From Magnetococcus sp. PR-3 (GTDB taxonomy: Bacteria; Pseudomonadota; Magnetococcia; Magnetococcales; Magnetococcaceae): 64,000 bases of DNA. The stretch lies in the NCBI RefSeq assembly GCF_036689865.1, contig NZ_JBAHUQ010000001.1, positions 372,001-436,000 on the forward strand, given 5' to 3'. Under the pieces are notes generated by a model. That model saw only the letters and a list, made by a program, of their open reading frames with translations, was not told where the DNA came from and ran no database searches. A program made the position numbers and the translations under genes. This document shows positions 9,896 through 21,500 of this stretch, in pieces (the stretch's first letter is position 1; every line of letters begins with the position of its first letter).

Positions 9896-11087
9896 GCATA
9901 ACTCAACACCATGGTTTAGCACGCAGTCATCCGGAACCGCCCCGTTAAACCATGGCGGAAGATCATCGGCACCCGAACGCTCGGAGCTGGCCCTATGCAA
10001 ACGTTTTTAACCGGTCACAACACGCTGAACACCCTCACCCAGACCCACGGACCATAAGCGCTCGGCAAGAAAACCTGCCCTATCTGTTTTTACCCCAAAC
10101 ACCCCATGCCTCAGACCGCTACACCACCCCCCCACCCAGCTCAGCCCATTTTTTTTCTGGGTGTTATGGTGTGTACTGATAACAGGTATTGAAACGGTTT
10201 AACACAGCCCAACACAGAGCAATAAACATCACCTTTTCATATCTTTATAAACCTTCTTATTGATCTTTTTTTCTTCACACACGCCGTTATCACAGGCATA
10301 AAATCCCGCCTAACAACCCGCGTGTTTCCACGCCCCCTTTGATTGAAAGCACCATGCAACCCGACACGAAACGAACGATAGTATAACCGGTAGATATGAA
10401 ACCAGAAGAACATGACGGCAGCTTAACCAAACAGAGAACAAACTGAGGATCGAGCATAGCGGGTTTACACCACAGAACACTGCGATTAATCATCCCACCC
10501 CTCTTTCACGCGGCTTTAGGATCATGAGCCAGCCGACAAAAACACCGACCGAGTTTTCATCCTGAAAGAACCCTCTGGTAGAGACTACTAAGATCTAGAT
10601 AACTTCAACTTTTTAACGACATACAAGGATAAAGCAGGAGATATGGCCCTTCAAAAACGGCTTTGTTAACCACCACAGCAGCCCGAAATAGAGCTTGATG
10701 AGACATAAGGATAGCGATGTGAAACCTTGATTTTTGCCCTATGCGCCCCCCCCTGCCACACAGGCCTTAAGTCTCTTCCCCCCCCTCTAATTTCCATTAA
10801 AAAACACCTGAAAACTAAAATGGAATCATCAATTAGGCCAGCAACAGCTTGTGGTGATCGTTCTTTCTGTTGTGACCCCGCAACTCCAATGGGTACATGG
10901 TAAAAACCAACACACACCCTTTCCAACAAGGCTATAAAAAAAGGCCACTTCCATTTAAGGAAATCGCCCATTTTTCACCGTCACCAATCCCCGAAGAGAG
11001 GTCTCATTTCTTCTGACAAACCGGTTTTTATGGTTCATCACCCAGCTCAGAATATTCCCAAAACCCATTAAGCGACCTGCGGTTTCA
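9896..11087. other. 1.2-kb intergenic region, no supportable gene
   Basis: No frame here has a ribosome binding site with a recognisable product; the longest (about 100 codons, minus, 10,666-10,971) has an unlikely composition. Visible structure is limited to an inverted repeat just after the response regulator, and A/T- and C-rich tracts. It could be a decayed gene region or contain an untranslated RNA. I see nothing specific enough to name. Confidence 0.5.
9909..9955. repeat. inverted repeat downstream of response regulator
   Basis: CCATGGTTTA at 9909-9918 is the exact reverse complement of TAAACCATGG at 9946-9955, separated by 27 bases. It starts 13 bases after the response-regulator stop. 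There is no T run, so it is either a Rho-dependent or processing hairpin or a protein site. Confidence 0.45.
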
Positions 11088-11507
11088 TTAGTCTACAACC
11101 TCATCAAAAGCCTGCTTTAACTGTTGAACAGACTGCTGCAGAGCCTCTTGCGTATAGGGTTTGGCCGGTAACACCCCCCACACAGGTTTGGGCCATGCGG
11201 GATCTGAATCAAAACGTGCAATCACATGAATATGCAGTTGCGGCACCATATTCCCTAATGACGCCACATTAAGCTTGGTTGGTGAGAACAGCTGACGCAA
11301 AACCTTACAAGCACGACGGATATCATACTGAACCAGCACCATGTCAGCCGTGGAAAGCTGATCAAGATCGGTAAGATCAGGACGGTTCGGGACTAAGATT
11401 AACCAGGGGTACTGGGCATCGTTCATTAACAGAACAGTACTTGCTGACAACTCTGTAACGACTTGACAATCTTTACTTAAAGTTGGATGCAGTGTGATCT
11501 GTGACAT
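11088..11507 (-). CDS. HIT-family (histidine triad) hydrolase
   Basis: A 139-residue HIT protein. The triad region reads QLHIHVIAR (residues 90-98). The central H92 (nucleophile in the family) and H94 are present, and the first position of the triad is Gln, a variant also found in bacterial HIT proteins. The downstream DPAWPKPVWG stretch is typical of this subgroup. Family members cleave nucleotide phosphoramidates or dinucleoside polyphosphates in the cytosol. The ATG at 11,507 is chosen; the frame extends to a TTG at 11,528 that would add RREWIP-type residues without family support. The ribosome binding site (GAGTGG) is weak. It is monocistronic: a terminator lies upstream between it and the small membrane-protein gene. 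Confidence 0.92.
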   Translation of the reverse strand: MSQITLHPTLSKDCQVVTELSASTVLLMNDAQYPWLILVPNRPDLTDLDQLSTADMVLVQYDIRRACKVLRQLFSPTKLNVASLGNMVPQLHIHVIARFDSDPAWPKPVWGVLPAKPYTQEALQQSVQQLKQAFDEVVD

Positions 11508-11670
11508 GGGTATCCACTCTCTACGCAACGTTCTGGTTATCCAGGCTCAGGTGATGCCCCATAAACACACAAGTCATCACCACAATGCCAGCCCTTTATT
11601 CCATAACCAACCTACGCGTTACAAAAAACAAAGACCACCCTATCTCTTTAGGGTTACAAACGAATCAAAA

Positions 11671-11710
11671 ACAAAGCCCACGTATACGAGAGCGCATACA
11701 TGGGCTTTGT
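11671..11710 (-). terminator. Rho-independent terminator for the 45-residue gene
   Basis: ACAAAGCCCA (11,671-11,680) pairs perfectly with TGGGCTTTGT (11,701-11,710), with inner GTAT/ATAC pairs extending the stem. Read on the minus strand the stem is followed by TTTGTTTTTG. It lies about 60 bases after the stop of the small membrane-protein gene and well before the HIT start. This supports that gene being transcribed. Confidence 0.75.
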
Positions 11711-11767
11711 TACACAACATCTTTTTTCTATAGGCGGATTGATATCCACCCTCTAACGTCCGTGGTA

Positions 11768-11905
11768 TTAAACCCCTAAGGGCAACCCCTTTTTAGTCCA
11801 CATATCTCGCAACCAGGCACTCAACATAAACAGACTAACGGACACTGGGACGAGCGCTAGTAACACCAACAAACGTCCTATGATTTCTCGTATGGTAAAA
11901 TCCAT
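11768..11905 (-). CDS. 45-residue single-pass membrane peptide
   Basis: A short frame with strong signs of being real: GGAG about eight bases before the ATG at 11,905, and a proper hairpin terminator downstream. The peptide begins MDFTIREIIGRLLVLLALV, continues with VPVSVSLFML as one hydrophobic helix (about residues 10-32), then SAWLRDMW and a basic, short tail ending PLGV. The topology is probably a single transmembrane helix with both ends charged. I do not recognise a family. Its small size and helix are like small regulatory or accessory membrane proteins. It diverges from the giant gene across 670 bases of non-coding DNA, so a functional link is only positional. Confidence 0.68.
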   Translation of the reverse strand: MDFTIREIIGRLLVLLALVPVSVSLFMLSAWLRDMWTKKGLPLGV

Positions 11906-12204
11906 CTTTTCTACTCCACGCGTTGTTGCTGCATACATGGCCATTTATGGTTTTCTTCTACCTAAAGAAGTCCGATTTTTTATCGGTTGTCAGGTCCACT
12001 TTGCAGCTTCCATGCTCCACTCAAACGCACCGTTTTGGTGCTGTTTTAAACCATACGCCTCAAAATTTATATTTGCTAGTGTAGATTTGTCGCAAAACTG
12101 TAACTTTTTTAACGTTTCTTCTCAATAAATAGACGCTCAACCTATCGAAAGCCCTTTCCTAGGCAGGGCATAACACTTTTACATTTGGTCCCTATCTGAC
12201 CGGT

Positions 12205-12229
12205 ATGGTGGGCTGTTTTTTCCCACCAT
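12205..12229. repeat. perfect hairpin in giant-gene leader
   Basis: ATGGTGGG and CCCACCAT flank a nine-base loop (CTGTTTTTT). The stem is perfect but no T run follows, so it is not a standard terminator on either strand. It could be a leader-RNA structure or protein site. Confidence 0.4.
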
Positions 12230-12487
12230 CACAACGCATCTTTTCCCCCATATTCGTGATCAATGTTAATGGCACGCTAAAAACCACCCCATTATTACAC
12301 ATATGTTGGGCCCCCTTTATTTCCCTAACACCACCAGATATCCGTTTTTGTAGCCTCAACAAGTCTTACTATAAGTATATACACCTAATACCATAAACGA
12401 ACATGCTAGTACTTATAATGACCAGCCCTGGCATTTATCTCACTTTCTCTCAAAAGCATCGTTTTTTTTCTCACTTTCCATCACATG

Positions 12488-12506
12488 AACCGTTACATGA
12501 ACGGTT
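12488..12506. promoter_or_regulatory. AACCGTT-5-AACGGTT palindrome, possible operator
   Basis: An exact seven-base inverted repeat (12,488-12,494 and 12,500-12,506) with spacer ACATG, ending 71 bases before the GTG of the giant gene. Size and symmetry suit a dimeric regulator, and the position suits promoter control. There is no direct evidence of binding. Confidence 0.35.
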
Positions 12507-12577
12507 ACTTTTCGACTAATATGGAGTGTGAAGTTGAAATTCAATAATGTTATATTTCTCAGGCTAGGGATTGACAC

Positions 12578-15500
12578 GTGGCTAAGCACGCATCATCCAA
12601 TGATTGGTTTAAGCATTCAGACAACAAATCGGCTGAGTTTATAAGCCTGTTTGTTGATACGGATACGGTTCAGGTACCGAACATCCAATACCTGACCGCA
12701 GGGGATTTCCAAAAGGCTGGTGATGATCTGATCATCACCCATCCTGATGGCACTCAACTGACGGTTACAGGTTATTTTTCTGCAACCACCCCCCCGACAC
12801 TGACAACCGCAGCTGGGCACACCACGTTGTTACCCGACATGGTGCAGATGTTGTTGCCACCCCCTGTGCATGCCACCTCACTGGTAGCCGGCCCCTCCAT
12901 GTTTGACAGCGGCAATTTTGTGGCCGAAGAAGATCTGGAGCTTGTGGCCCATGTTGCACAACTGGCCGGCAAAGTGGTGGTTAAGGGGATTGACGGTTCA
13001 TTACGCATTGTGGAAGAGGGCGACCCTGTCTTTGCTGGGGATGTCATCCGCACCACCACTGGTCAAGTTCAATTAAACTTGATTGATGGCGGTAAGTTCC
13101 AAATTGGTGAACATGGTCAAGCAGCCTTAGAGAGCCTGCTCTACAACCCTGAACAAGGGGAAGGTCAATTTAAAGCCACCGTCTTAGGGGGCTTTTTCAG
13201 CTACCAGTCGGGTGGCGTTGGCAAACTACACGCCCAAGCCCATACCACCATCCGCACCCCAGCCGCCATGATTGCTGTTCGGGGTTCTGAACTACAGGGT
13301 GAGGTAACGGAAACCGGTCAAACCACGGTTGTACACTTAGCTGGTATTTTGGAGATCGCAGATCCCTTCGGTAATGGCGTGGTTTCTCTAACCGAACCCG
13401 GACAGGCCACTGCGGTTACCTTTGGTGAACGCCCTGAGCCCGTCTTCCGGGCCAGTCAGCAGTTAATTCAACGCTTCAACCAACAACTGCCGACCCGTAT
13501 TGAAAACCGAGACAACCAAGATGATGCCCAGCAGCAGGGCGAGCAAGAAGGCAACCAGGGTATTCCCGCCAACATCCTACTGGACATGGCTCGCCTCGCC
13601 ATTGCCATGGATGATATGGGCATGATCCACTTGGGGGATCTTAATATCCCCCATTTAAATTTCCTATTTGATTTTGGTGATGAAGAGGATGAAGGGCCAC
13701 GGCTGCGCCCCAATACACCGGATATTCCACCGCCCGCCTGGAAAGCTGACCTGCCAGAACTGGAAGCCACAGAAGATGCGATCTTTACCCAGACCATTAT
13801 GGCGGAAGACCACATTGACCTAAAAGGCAACTCGCTGGCCAATGTGGAGATGGCGCTGGTCATTGAGACCGATGCGGCAGACCGCTTTACGGTCGTCCTT
13901 GAAGAGCCAGGGCAGTGGACACTCAGCGGCATGCCCAACAACGATGATGTGTTGCGCGGCGGCATTGACATGGTCTTGACCGTCAGTGCGGGGGGAAATG
14001 CTGGCAGTGATGGCAGTTACCGTTTTGCCATGTCCATTATTAACACCAATGATATGCCGGAGCTTGAGACCGAAGAGTCGCTCTTTTTGGTTCATGACAG
14101 TGCCGAGGATTCCAGTTACGTCACCTCCATCGATGAACTCACCGAGGATGAGACGTTAACCATCTTCCTAGGGACCAGTTTTGAACTTGGCCTCAACAGT
14201 GATGCTATTTCAGATGTCGACCCCAACGACACTTTAACCTGGGAGGCAACCTTAGCCGACGGCTCTGACCTGCCCAACTGGGTTTATCTTGGCATGGTGG
14301 CGGGGCAGCCAACCCTGCTGGGCAAACCTGTACGCGGCAGCGCCAGCACCACCGATGACTATACCATTCATCTAACGGCCAGAGATGCCGATGGTGAACT
14401 GGCGATTAACACCAGTGGTGGCGATGCTTACCTGACGCTGACCATTAATGTCAACGACCCCAACAGCACCCCTATTCTTGAGTTAGCGCCGGATGCATAC
14501 AGCAGCGCGGAAGATAGCAGCTTTAGCTATACCATCCCCGACGGCACCTTTAGCGACCCGGACCAAGATGATCTAACCTACACCGCAACTCTGAGTGGAG
14601 GGGATGATCTACCCGATTGGCTCACCTTTGATGGCAGCACCGGTACGTTTTCCAGTATTTCCGGCAAACCAAGCAACAGTGAGGTTGGCACCCTTAACGT
14701 CACCGTCACCGCAACCGATTATGCTGGTGCGTCGGCCTCTACCAACCTCTCGTTGACCATCACCAATGTTAACGACGCCCCCACCACCACAGGTAGCATT
14801 GAGAACCAGACCGCCTATCTGGACCAGGGGTTTGATTTTACATTAGGTAGTGACCTTTTTACCGACGTCGACGCTGGAGATACCTTAACCCTTACCGTTA
14901 CCCGCAGTGATGGTTCGCCCCTGCCCGACTGGCTGAGCTTTGATGACAGCACCGGCACCTTTACCGGTACCCCCACAGGGGATGAGACCACCTTTGCTGT
15001 TAAGATTACCGCAACCGATAGCAGCTTGGTTGAACAGACAACCGCATCGTTTGATCTCTCAGTAGAGGCACTGAACAGTGCTCCGACCAGTACCGGCCTG
15101 AGCACACAAACCGCCACTGAAGAGAGCAGCTTTGTTTACCAGATCCCATCCAATACTTTTAGCGATCCTGATGGAGACACCCTAACCTATAGCGCCACCC
15201 TTACAGGGGGGTCCACCCTTCCTGACTGGCTCAGTTTTGATGCCGCAACACGCACCTTTAGTGGCACCCCGAGCAATGATGATGTCACCACTCTTGCCAT
15301 TACCGTCACAGCCAGCGACGCCCAAGAATCGGTCAGTGAAAGCCTCTCCCTGACCATTCAAAATGTCAACGACGCTCCGGTATTGATCACCGATTTGGAA
15401 GATCAAAGTGCCGATGCTGATGGTAGCACGCTCTTTCAATATGTCATCCCAGAGGGCAGCTTTGAAGATGTTGACCTTGGGGATAACTTAACCTATAGCG

Positions 15501-18500
15501 CCGCTTTGGCTTCAGGTGCGGCTTGGCCTGGCTGGTTAACCTTTACCGGTGAAACACAGACCTTTACCGGTACCCCAGAGCTGGCAGATATCGACACCTT
15601 GACCATCAAGGTAACCGCAACAGATGATGAAGGCGCAACGGCAACAGACACCTTCCAGATCATCGTCGATCAACCCAACAATGCCCCCACTTATGTGGCG
15701 GACACCCTGCTAGATCAAACCGATGTTCAGGAAGACGGTGCGTTCTCCTACACCTTTGACAGTGGCGCCTTTATTGATGATGACACCAACGACACCCTAA
15801 GCTATACCGCCACCCAACTGGATGGCAGCACCCTACCCGACTGGCTGACGTTTGATGCCGACACCCGCACCTTCAGCGGCACACCTGCGGATGAGAATGT
15901 CGGCACCTTCACGGTGAAGGTGACCGCAACTGATGATCGGGGAGACCACGACTCAGGCACCTATATCCTTACCGTCAACAACACCAATGATGCCCCGGAA
16001 ATCATCAGTGGCATTAAGGATCAGATCGCCTATTCCGGCAGCAATGTCACCATTGATGCCGCTGCGACTTTTAGCGATCCTGACGGCGACACCCTGAGTT
16101 ACAGCGCGGCACTGGTCAATGATGCAGCCCTACCCGACTGGCTGGTGTTTGATTCTAAGACGGTCAGCTTTAGCGGCATCCCCACCTCGGATTATGAAAA
16201 CACCCTGCTGGGTATTAAGGTCAGTGCTGAAGATACCTCTGGCGTGGTCACCAGTGACTATTTTTACTTCATCATCTACCCCCCCAACGCGCTGCCGGAG
16301 GTTGCCAACGCTATCTCTACCTCTGTTGATAGCGCTACGCTCACGGCCATTGAAGATGAACTCTATATCTTCCAAATACCGTCAAACACCTTTAGCGATG
16401 CGGATGAAAGCTGGGATAACCTAACCTACAGCGCAACCTTAGCTGATGACTCTGCCCTACCAAGTTGGCTGTTTTTTGATCCAGGCACCCGTACGTTTGC
16501 GGGCAAACCAACCAATGACGATGTCAGCAGTAGTATCAACATTAAAGTGACAGCCAGTGATTTCTATGGCGAGAGCATTGATGACTTCTTCAGCTTGGTG
16601 GTCAGTAATACCAACGATGCCCCCACGGTTGATGTTGGCATTGAGGATCAAACCGCCTTTAGCCTGAACTACTTCACCTATAGCATCCCCACCGGTAGCT
16701 TTGGTGATGTCGATAGTGGGGATACCTTAAGCTATCAGGCCGAACTGCTCGATGGCTCGTCCCTACCCAGCTGGTTGAGCTTTGATGCCGAAAGCCAAAC
16801 CTTTAGCGGCACAGCCTCCACCAGTGATGAAGGCTCCCTTCCCGTTCGTGTTATTGCCACAGATGGCGATAATGAATCTGTCAGCGATGTTTTCTTTTTA
16901 GAGATCGCCCCGCAGAACAACGCCCCAACGTTGCAAACAGCACTGACCAAACAAACGTTGGATGAAGACAGTTTCCTAAGCTATCAGTTTGACGAAGCCA
17001 GCTTTAATGACGCCGATGGGGATACGCTAACCTATAGTGCCACCCTGTTTGATGGCAGCAGCTTACCCTCCTGGCTCAGTTTTGATGGCTCAACACGCAC
17101 CTTCAGTGGCACCCCAACCAATGATAATGTTGGGTCCATTATTGTTAAGGTAACGGCCACCGACCCCGATGGTGAAAGCTCAAGTAACAACTTCACCATA
17201 CAGGTAGACAACACCAACGACGCCCCAACGCTAGACAACGCCATTGCCGATCAAACGGCCACAGAAGAGAGCTATTTCAGCTACCAACTGGCGACCGATG
17301 CCTTTGGCGATGAAGATGGGGATACCCTCACCTACACCGCAACCCTGGCGGATGGTAGTTCTCTACCCAGCTGGTTGAGCTTTGATAGCGACACCCGCAC
17401 CTTTTTGGGCGATCCTCCTGTCTCCACAACCGGCAGTTCAACCGATTATTCCATTAAAGTAACCGCAACAGATGGTTCGAACAGTGCGGTTTCAGACATC
17501 TTTAACCTGACGGTTGAGCCCCCCAATACCACACCAACACTGGAAAATGCCATTGCTGATCAAACAGCAACGGAGGAGAGTGTTTATCTCTTCACATTCT
17601 CCAGCACAACCTTTGATGATAGTGACAGCGGCGACAGCTTAACCTATACCGCCACACTCCTTGATGGTTCGACACTTCCCAGTTGGTTAACCTTTGACGG
17701 GGATACCCGCACCTTCTTTGGCACACCAGCCAATGCCGATGTTGGCAGCCTGCAAATACTCATTACCGCTACGGATACCAAAGGGGCCACAGCCAGCGAC
17801 ACCGTGACCTTGGCCATTGCCGACAGTAATGACGCCCCCACCCTGGACAACGCCCTGGCCGATGCCAATGCGGAGCAAGATGATACCTTCTTCTTGAAGC
17901 TAAGCAGTACCAGCTTTAGTGATCAGGATAGTGGAGATACCCTGAGTTACACCCTCCAGCAGGCGGATGATTCTGATCTGCCCAGCTGGCTGAATTTTGA
18001 TCCAGAGGGTTTAACCCTCAGTGGCACCCCAGGTAGTGGTGATGTAGGAACCCTGGCCCTAAAATTAACCGCGACAGATACCTCCAGCGCCAGCGTCTCA
18101 GACAGCTTTAATATTGTTATTCTTGATGCCAACGACGCCCCGACGGTAGCCAACGAACTGGCAAATCAAGATGCCACGGAAGATAGTAATTTTAGCTATA
18201 CCGTGGCCGCCAACAGCTTTAACGATATTGACGGAGACACACTAACCTACAGCGCCACCCTGGAAGGCGGGGCCAGCTTGCCAGATTGGTTAACCTTTGA
18301 CAGTGATACCCGTACATTCAGCGGCACCCCCACCAATGAGGATGTCGGCACCTTAACCGTTAAGATCACCGTGACCGACCCTCGGGGTAACAGCACGGCT
18401 GATGCCTTTGAGATCAGCATTGATAACGTCAATGACGCCCCTGTGGTCAGTGTTGCGCTGGAAGATCAAAACACCGACTACAACACCCCTTTTCAATACG

Positions 18501-21500
18501 GTATTGCTGCTGGCTCTTTAAGTGACAGTGACGTTAGTGACAGCTTAACCTACAGCGCCTCTCTGGCCGGTGGCACCGATCTCCCCACTTGGCTCACCTT
18601 TGATGCGGTTAGCCAAACCTTTACCGGCACCGCCAGCAGCAGTGATAGTGGCACCTTAACTGTACGGGTAACCGCAACCGATACCAGCGGCAGCTCAGTA
18701 TCAGACAACTTCACCTTAACGGTGGAGGCCCCCAACAACGCACCGGTACTGGCCACGGCACTGACAGACCAAGATCTGAATGAAGATAATGCCTTTGTCT
18801 ACCAGGTTCCCAGTACAACATTTACAGATAGTGATGGGGACACGTTAACCTACAGTGCCAACCAAATTGATGGCTCAGATCTACCCACTTGGCTGAGCTT
18901 TGATAGCGCCACCCGCACCTTCTACGGCACCCCTGACAATGCCGATGTTGGCACCTATCAGGTCAAAGTCAGCGCCAGTGATGGCGATGGTGCTTCCGCC
19001 GCATCCTCGTTTGCCGTCACCGTCAATAATGTAAATGACGCCCCAACCTTGGACGGCAACATTGCGGACCAGTTAGTCAGCTATGACAGCGCCTACCACC
19101 TGACACTGGATAGCGCTCTGTTTAGTGATCTGGATAGTGGCGACAGCTTAACCTATAGCGTCACAGACCTGGCCACCGGGGGGGATATTCCCACTTGGCT
19201 TAGTTTTGATGCCGCCAGCATCACCTTTAGTGGTACAGCCAGCAGCAGTGATATTGGCAGTAGTGGCATTAAAGTAACCGTCACGGATAGCAGCGGTGCC
19301 ACGGCATCCGACAGCTTTACCTTAACGGTACAAACCCCCAACACAGCACCGGTGGTTGCCACAGCACTCACGGATCAAACGGCCACGGAAGATAGCCTGT
19401 TCTTTACCCAGATCAACAGCGACGCCTTTTCGGATGCCGATGGTGATAGCTTAACCCTCTCTGCCAGCAACCTCCCAACCTGGCTTAGTTTTGATGCCGA
19501 TACCGGCCTGCTCTCCGGTACCCCTGCCAATGCGGATGTTGGTGCGGTTAGTGTGGTTATTACCGCGACGGACCCCTCAGGAGAGAGCGCCTCACAACAG
19601 CTCTCCATTACGGTTGATCAGACCAACGATGACCCTACGGTTGATCAAGGGACCACCAACCAAGAGGCGGTTCAAGGTTCAACGTTCAGCTATCAGTTGG
19701 CGGACAATGTGTTTGCCGATGAAGATATTGGGGATAGCTTAAGCATTACCGCTATCAACATGATCACAGGGGGGGCACTGCCTGACTGGCTCACCTTTGA
19801 TCAGGATACCGGCACCTTTGACGGCACCCCGACCAGTGATGACCTGGGCACCGTGTTCGTTAAATTAACCGCCACCGATCTGGCTGGCGCCGCTGTTTCT
19901 GATACCTTTAAAATCCTGGTCTCAGAGACCTACACCGGTGCCTTTGTGGATAGTGAAGTCATTGGCATCAGCTATCAGGTTGGGGAAGATCAAACCCTTT
20001 ACACCACAGGTAGCAGTGGTGACTTTAACTATAATGAAGGGGATACCGTCACCTTCTCCATTGGCGACATTGTTCTCGGATCGGTCACCGCCAGTTCCAT
20101 CATTACCCCTTTGGATTTTGTGAGTGATGGTGACCTGGATACGGTCACCAACATGCTGCGTTTTCTGCAAACCCTGGATGAGGATGGCAACGCTGAAAAT
20201 GGCATTACCATCACCCAGACCGCCATTGACGCTGCAACATCCGACACAGGCACCCCAATCACCATCGATTTTGAGCAAACGGTCACCGCCTTTGCCAGCG
20301 ACGAAAACCTCTCCAGCTATTTGGAAGTTGCCACCGTGGGCAACACCACCACAGATAGCTCCGGCAAAACGACAAGCAATGAAACCAGCGCGTTAACCAT
20401 TAGTAGTGAAGCCGCTTGGGAGCATTTTTCCGGTACTTTGGACGGGCTGGAAACCAGCACCGATTATGGTATTTTTACCACCACAGACGGCAACCCTGTG
20501 GCGGTAGAGGATCTCAGCTTCTCCTACAGCGTATCGCTGAGCGATATCACCAGTGACACCAGCGCAACCACCTTGAGCGTTACCCAGATTGATGGCAGCG
20601 CACTGCCCAGCTGGATGAGCTTTGATGCCGACACATTGACCTTTACCGGCACCCCAACCAATGATGATATTGGCAGCATTGCACTCAAGTTTGTGGCCAG
20701 TGACAGTACAGGCAGTAGTGTGGGCAGCACAATTGCGACCCTGGAAGTGGTCAACCGCAACGATGCCCCTGAGCTAACCACCGAACTGGCTGATCACACC
20801 ACAGCGAGTGGCGAGAGCTTTACCTTTGAACTGGCCAGCGACACCTTTACCGATGTGGATGAGGGCGATGTCGTTACCCTAACCGCACAACTTGCAGATG
20901 GCTCTGCCCTATCCAGCAGCTGGCTCTCTTTTGATCAAGATACCGGCCTGTTTAGCGGTAACCCCGTGGTGGCGGACGCTGGGGTCACCAGTGTTGTCTT
21001 AACCGCAACGGATCGAGCTGGAGATACCGTCTCTGAGCTGTTTACCATTACGGTAACAACCCCCAACAGCGCCCCTTATATTGCCGATGAGAGTACCTTT
21101 ACCAACCTCTCGGCCACCCAGGATAGTCGCTTTAGTTTCCGTTTTGATGCCGACACCTTCACCGATGATGAAGGGGATACCCTCACCTATAGCGCCAACA
21201 CCCTTGAGGGGGGTGACCTCCCCAGTTGGCTGACCTTTGATGCCGATACCCGCACCTTTAGCGGCACCCCTGGAAGTGGTGATATTGATACGGTCAATCT
21301 TAAGGTCACAGCGACAGATCCCAGTGGTTTAACGGGCTCTATTGCCTTTAGCTTTGATGTGGCGGATATCAATGATACGCCTGTTGCCGCCAGCCTGTTC
21401 ACCGCTCAGAGCGCCACGGAAGATACCCCATTCTTATATGCGGTACCCAGCGATCAATTTACCGATGTAGACAGCGGTGACACCTTAACCCTAAGCGCCG

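Larger units (their letters stand above)
11906..12577. other. leader region of the giant gene
   Basis: 670 bases of AT-rich non-coding DNA between the divergent 45-residue gene and the giant gene. It contains several hairpins (GCCCT/AGGGC near 12,148-12,167, and two listed separately) and T-rich tracts, but no convincing -35/-10 pair. It must carry the promoter and a possibly long 5' leader of the giant gene. Frames on the + strand at 11,880-12,128 and 12,205-12,396 lack coding character. Confidence 0.5.

Noticed and set aside
10666-10971. 101-codon minus-strand frame
   Set aside because: No ribosome binding site, odd composition (runs of Ser, Gly, Cys) and no recognisable domain.
11880-12128. 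82-codon + strand frame
   Set aside because: Overlaps the start of the better-supported 45-residue gene on the other strand; Cys/Phe-rich end and no Shine-Dalgarno sequence.
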